Shown one piece after another: positions 40,454 to 41,519 of a stretch of 41,519 nucleotides of DNA (the stretch's first letter is position 1; each line of letters begins with the position of its first letter). Below the pieces are notes generated by a model that was not told where the DNA came from, made no database searches, and worked only from the letters and a program-made list of their open reading frames with translations. A program made the position numbers and the translations under genes. Source of the stretch: an uncultured Lachnospiraceae bacterium (GTDB lineage: Bacteria > Bacillota_A > Clostridia > Lachnospirales > Lachnospiraceae); the NCBI GenBank assembly GCA_905207905.1, contig CAJLNC010000015.1, positions 1 to 41,519 of the forward strand, written 5' to 3'.

Positions 40454-40564
40454 AGGTGCTGTAAAATGCATCCTGTGATATTTCCAGTGGTTTTCTTTGG
40501 AAACTCTATGTTTTCGAAAAAAAGCCACTGAAAAATCACCAGGCTTTGTATTTTGCAGCGTCCT
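40454..40564 (-). repeat. Palindromic intergenic element, copy C (diverged)
   Basis: The reverse complement starts GACGCTGCAAAATAC and continues AAAGCCTGGTGATTTTTCAGTGGCTTTTTTTCGAAAA, recognisably the same plan as copies A and B but with many substitutions; the far end is GCATTTTACAGCACC. It lies between the converging PD-(D/E)XK and sugar-kinase genes. Confidence 0.7.
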
Positions 40565-40611
40565 GTTTTATGAAACTAAAAAGTTAAAATACATATAGTT
40601 GATATAAGCTT

Positions 40612-41505
40612 TCAGCAGCCATTTCCATGCAGCTCAAAAACTTCTTCTCGGATAGGTATCGATGGCGCTGCTCCCGGTCTGGACACGGTAATGGAAGATG
40701 CCCTGGCAGCAATTTTTAATGCCTCCGGCACACTCCTGCCTTCTATTATCGAAGCAAGATAATACCCCGTATAAGTATCTCCTGCAGCAGTCGTATCGAC
40801 TACCTCTGTCTGAAAAATTTCCTGTCGATATTTTTCATGTCCATTAAAGTATATCGCCCCATCCTCTCCCAGTGTGAGAACAAATTCTGCTTCTGGATAC
40901 ATTCTGGAAAGCTCCTCCAAAATCTTATCCGAATCACACTCTCCGGTAAATTGTTTTCCTTCGATTTCATTGAGCATAAATAAGCTGACTTTTCTCAGAT
41001 CACACGCTTTGATCTTTTCATTAAAAGGAGAGGGATTTAAAACGATTTTCATTCCTTTTTCAAACGCCTGGTCAATCAGATAATCCAGCAGATTTACCTC
41101 GTTCTGCAAGATCAAATAATCTCCCTCTGAAAATTCTTTCAATACAGAATCAATTCGCCCCCGCGTCTGTCTCTGATTGGTTCCGCCATACAAGATAATG
41201 CAATTCTGTCCGTTCTTATCTACCTGAATGATCGTGTGGCCTCCTTTTTCAGGCAGACTCTGGATATAGGTCGTATCAATTTTATTTTCTTTGCAGATTG
41301 CTAAAAGCATTTCTCCATCTATTCCAACGATTCCTGCATGAAAAACCTCTGCACCTGCTTTTGCCAGCGCAATGGATTGATTTAATCCTTTTCCCCCTGG
41401 AAATGCTTCCATTTGAAAAGATAACTGCGTTTCTCCTCCCATCACGATATGATCCATAGAATAAACATAATCTACATTTAATGATCCATAATTCAATACC
41501 TTCAT
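40612..41505 (-). CDS. PfkB/ribokinase-family carbohydrate kinase
   Basis: 297 residues, a complete ribokinase-like fold. The N-terminal signature FPGGKGLNQSIALAKAGA (about 35-52) and the C-terminal DTTAAGDTYTGYYL with the catalytic base Asp (in AAGD) are clear; the closing region SITVSRPGAAPSIP is typical of ribokinases. It phosphorylates a sugar such as ribose or a nucleoside; the exact substrate is not decided. The ATG at 41505 follows GGAG by about 6 bases and lies near the window end, so an operon with further genes upstream (outside) is likely. Confidence 0.9.
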   Translation of the reverse strand: MKVLNYGSLNVDYVYSMDHIVMGGETQLSFQMEAFPGGKGLNQSIALAKAGAEVFHAGIVGIDGEMLLAICKENKIDTTYIQSLPEKGGHTIIQVDKNGQNCIILYGGTNQRQTRGRIDSVLKEFSEGDYLILQNEVNLLDYLIDQAFEKGMKIVLNPSPFNEKIKACDLRKVSLFMLNEIEGKQFTGECDSDKILEELSRMYPEAEFVLTLGEDGAIYFNGHEKYRQEIFQTEVVDTTAAGDTYTGYYLASIIEGRSVPEALKIAARASSITVSRPGAAPSIPIREEVFELHGNGC

Positions 41506-41519
41506 CTGTTTTCTCCTCT

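Overview
The window looks like chromosomal DNA from an anaerobic Firmicute of the class Clostridia, most likely family Lachnospiraceae. This is inferred from gene content: a rubrerythrin of the reverse type, an indolepyruvate:ferredoxin oxidoreductase operon, a nucleoside BMP-type ABC transporter behind a purine riboswitch, an exported CbiK, strong AGGAGG ribosome binding sites, and consensus sigma-A promoters. No species can be named from the sequence alone.

Layout. 1-6030: the tail of a reverse rubrerythrin, an ECF transporter S component, a hemolysin III family membrane protein, a GIY-YIG protein, a degenerate M23 (SpoIIQ-like) protein, a GH13 alpha-glucosidase and a broken GNAT acetyltransferase. 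6033-9867 (minus): the core operon gdpP-rplI-dnaB. 10393-14753 (minus): glgB, a second GH13 enzyme and a TetR regulator whose operator sits between the -35 and -10 of its own promoter. 14866-20209 (plus): promoter, guanine-type purine riboswitch with terminator, then substrate-binding protein, ATPase and two permeases for nucleoside uptake, with a strong hairpin after the first gene. 20537-23267: a small membrane protein, a decayed YczE-like gene, an exported protein ending in a GGADGPT motif, and two MGMT-family genes in tandem.

23442-27902 (minus) is a compact aromatic 2-oxoacid operon: a TrpR-like (YerC/YecD) regulator, iorA, iorB, a phenylacetate-CoA ligase and a double-ACT protein. 28408-30066 is an AMP-forming acyl-CoA synthetase with a near-perfect promoter. 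30378-31265 and 39441-40451 are two PD-(D/E)XK (Rpn/transposase-like) genes. 31785-34762 is an ECF sigma factor followed by a membrane-anchored beta-propeller protein with an N-terminal cytoplasmic segment, probably a sigma/anti-sigma pair. 35073-36764 (minus) is an exported CbiK-like chelatase far downstream of a cobalamin riboswitch and terminator. 36868-39215 (minus) carries an HD phosphohydrolase, an orphan Dam-type methylase and greA. The window ends with a PfkB-family sugar kinase.

The structure that ordinary annotation would miss is a family of about 110-120 bp palindromic elements, present three times (10209-10327, 34852-34973, 40454-40564). Each lies next to the 3' end of a gene and can fold into one long hairpin. 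The strongest candidates for new biology are this repeat family, the sigma/beta-propeller pair, the GGADGPT-tailed exported protein, and the exported chelatase with its long two-hairpin leader.
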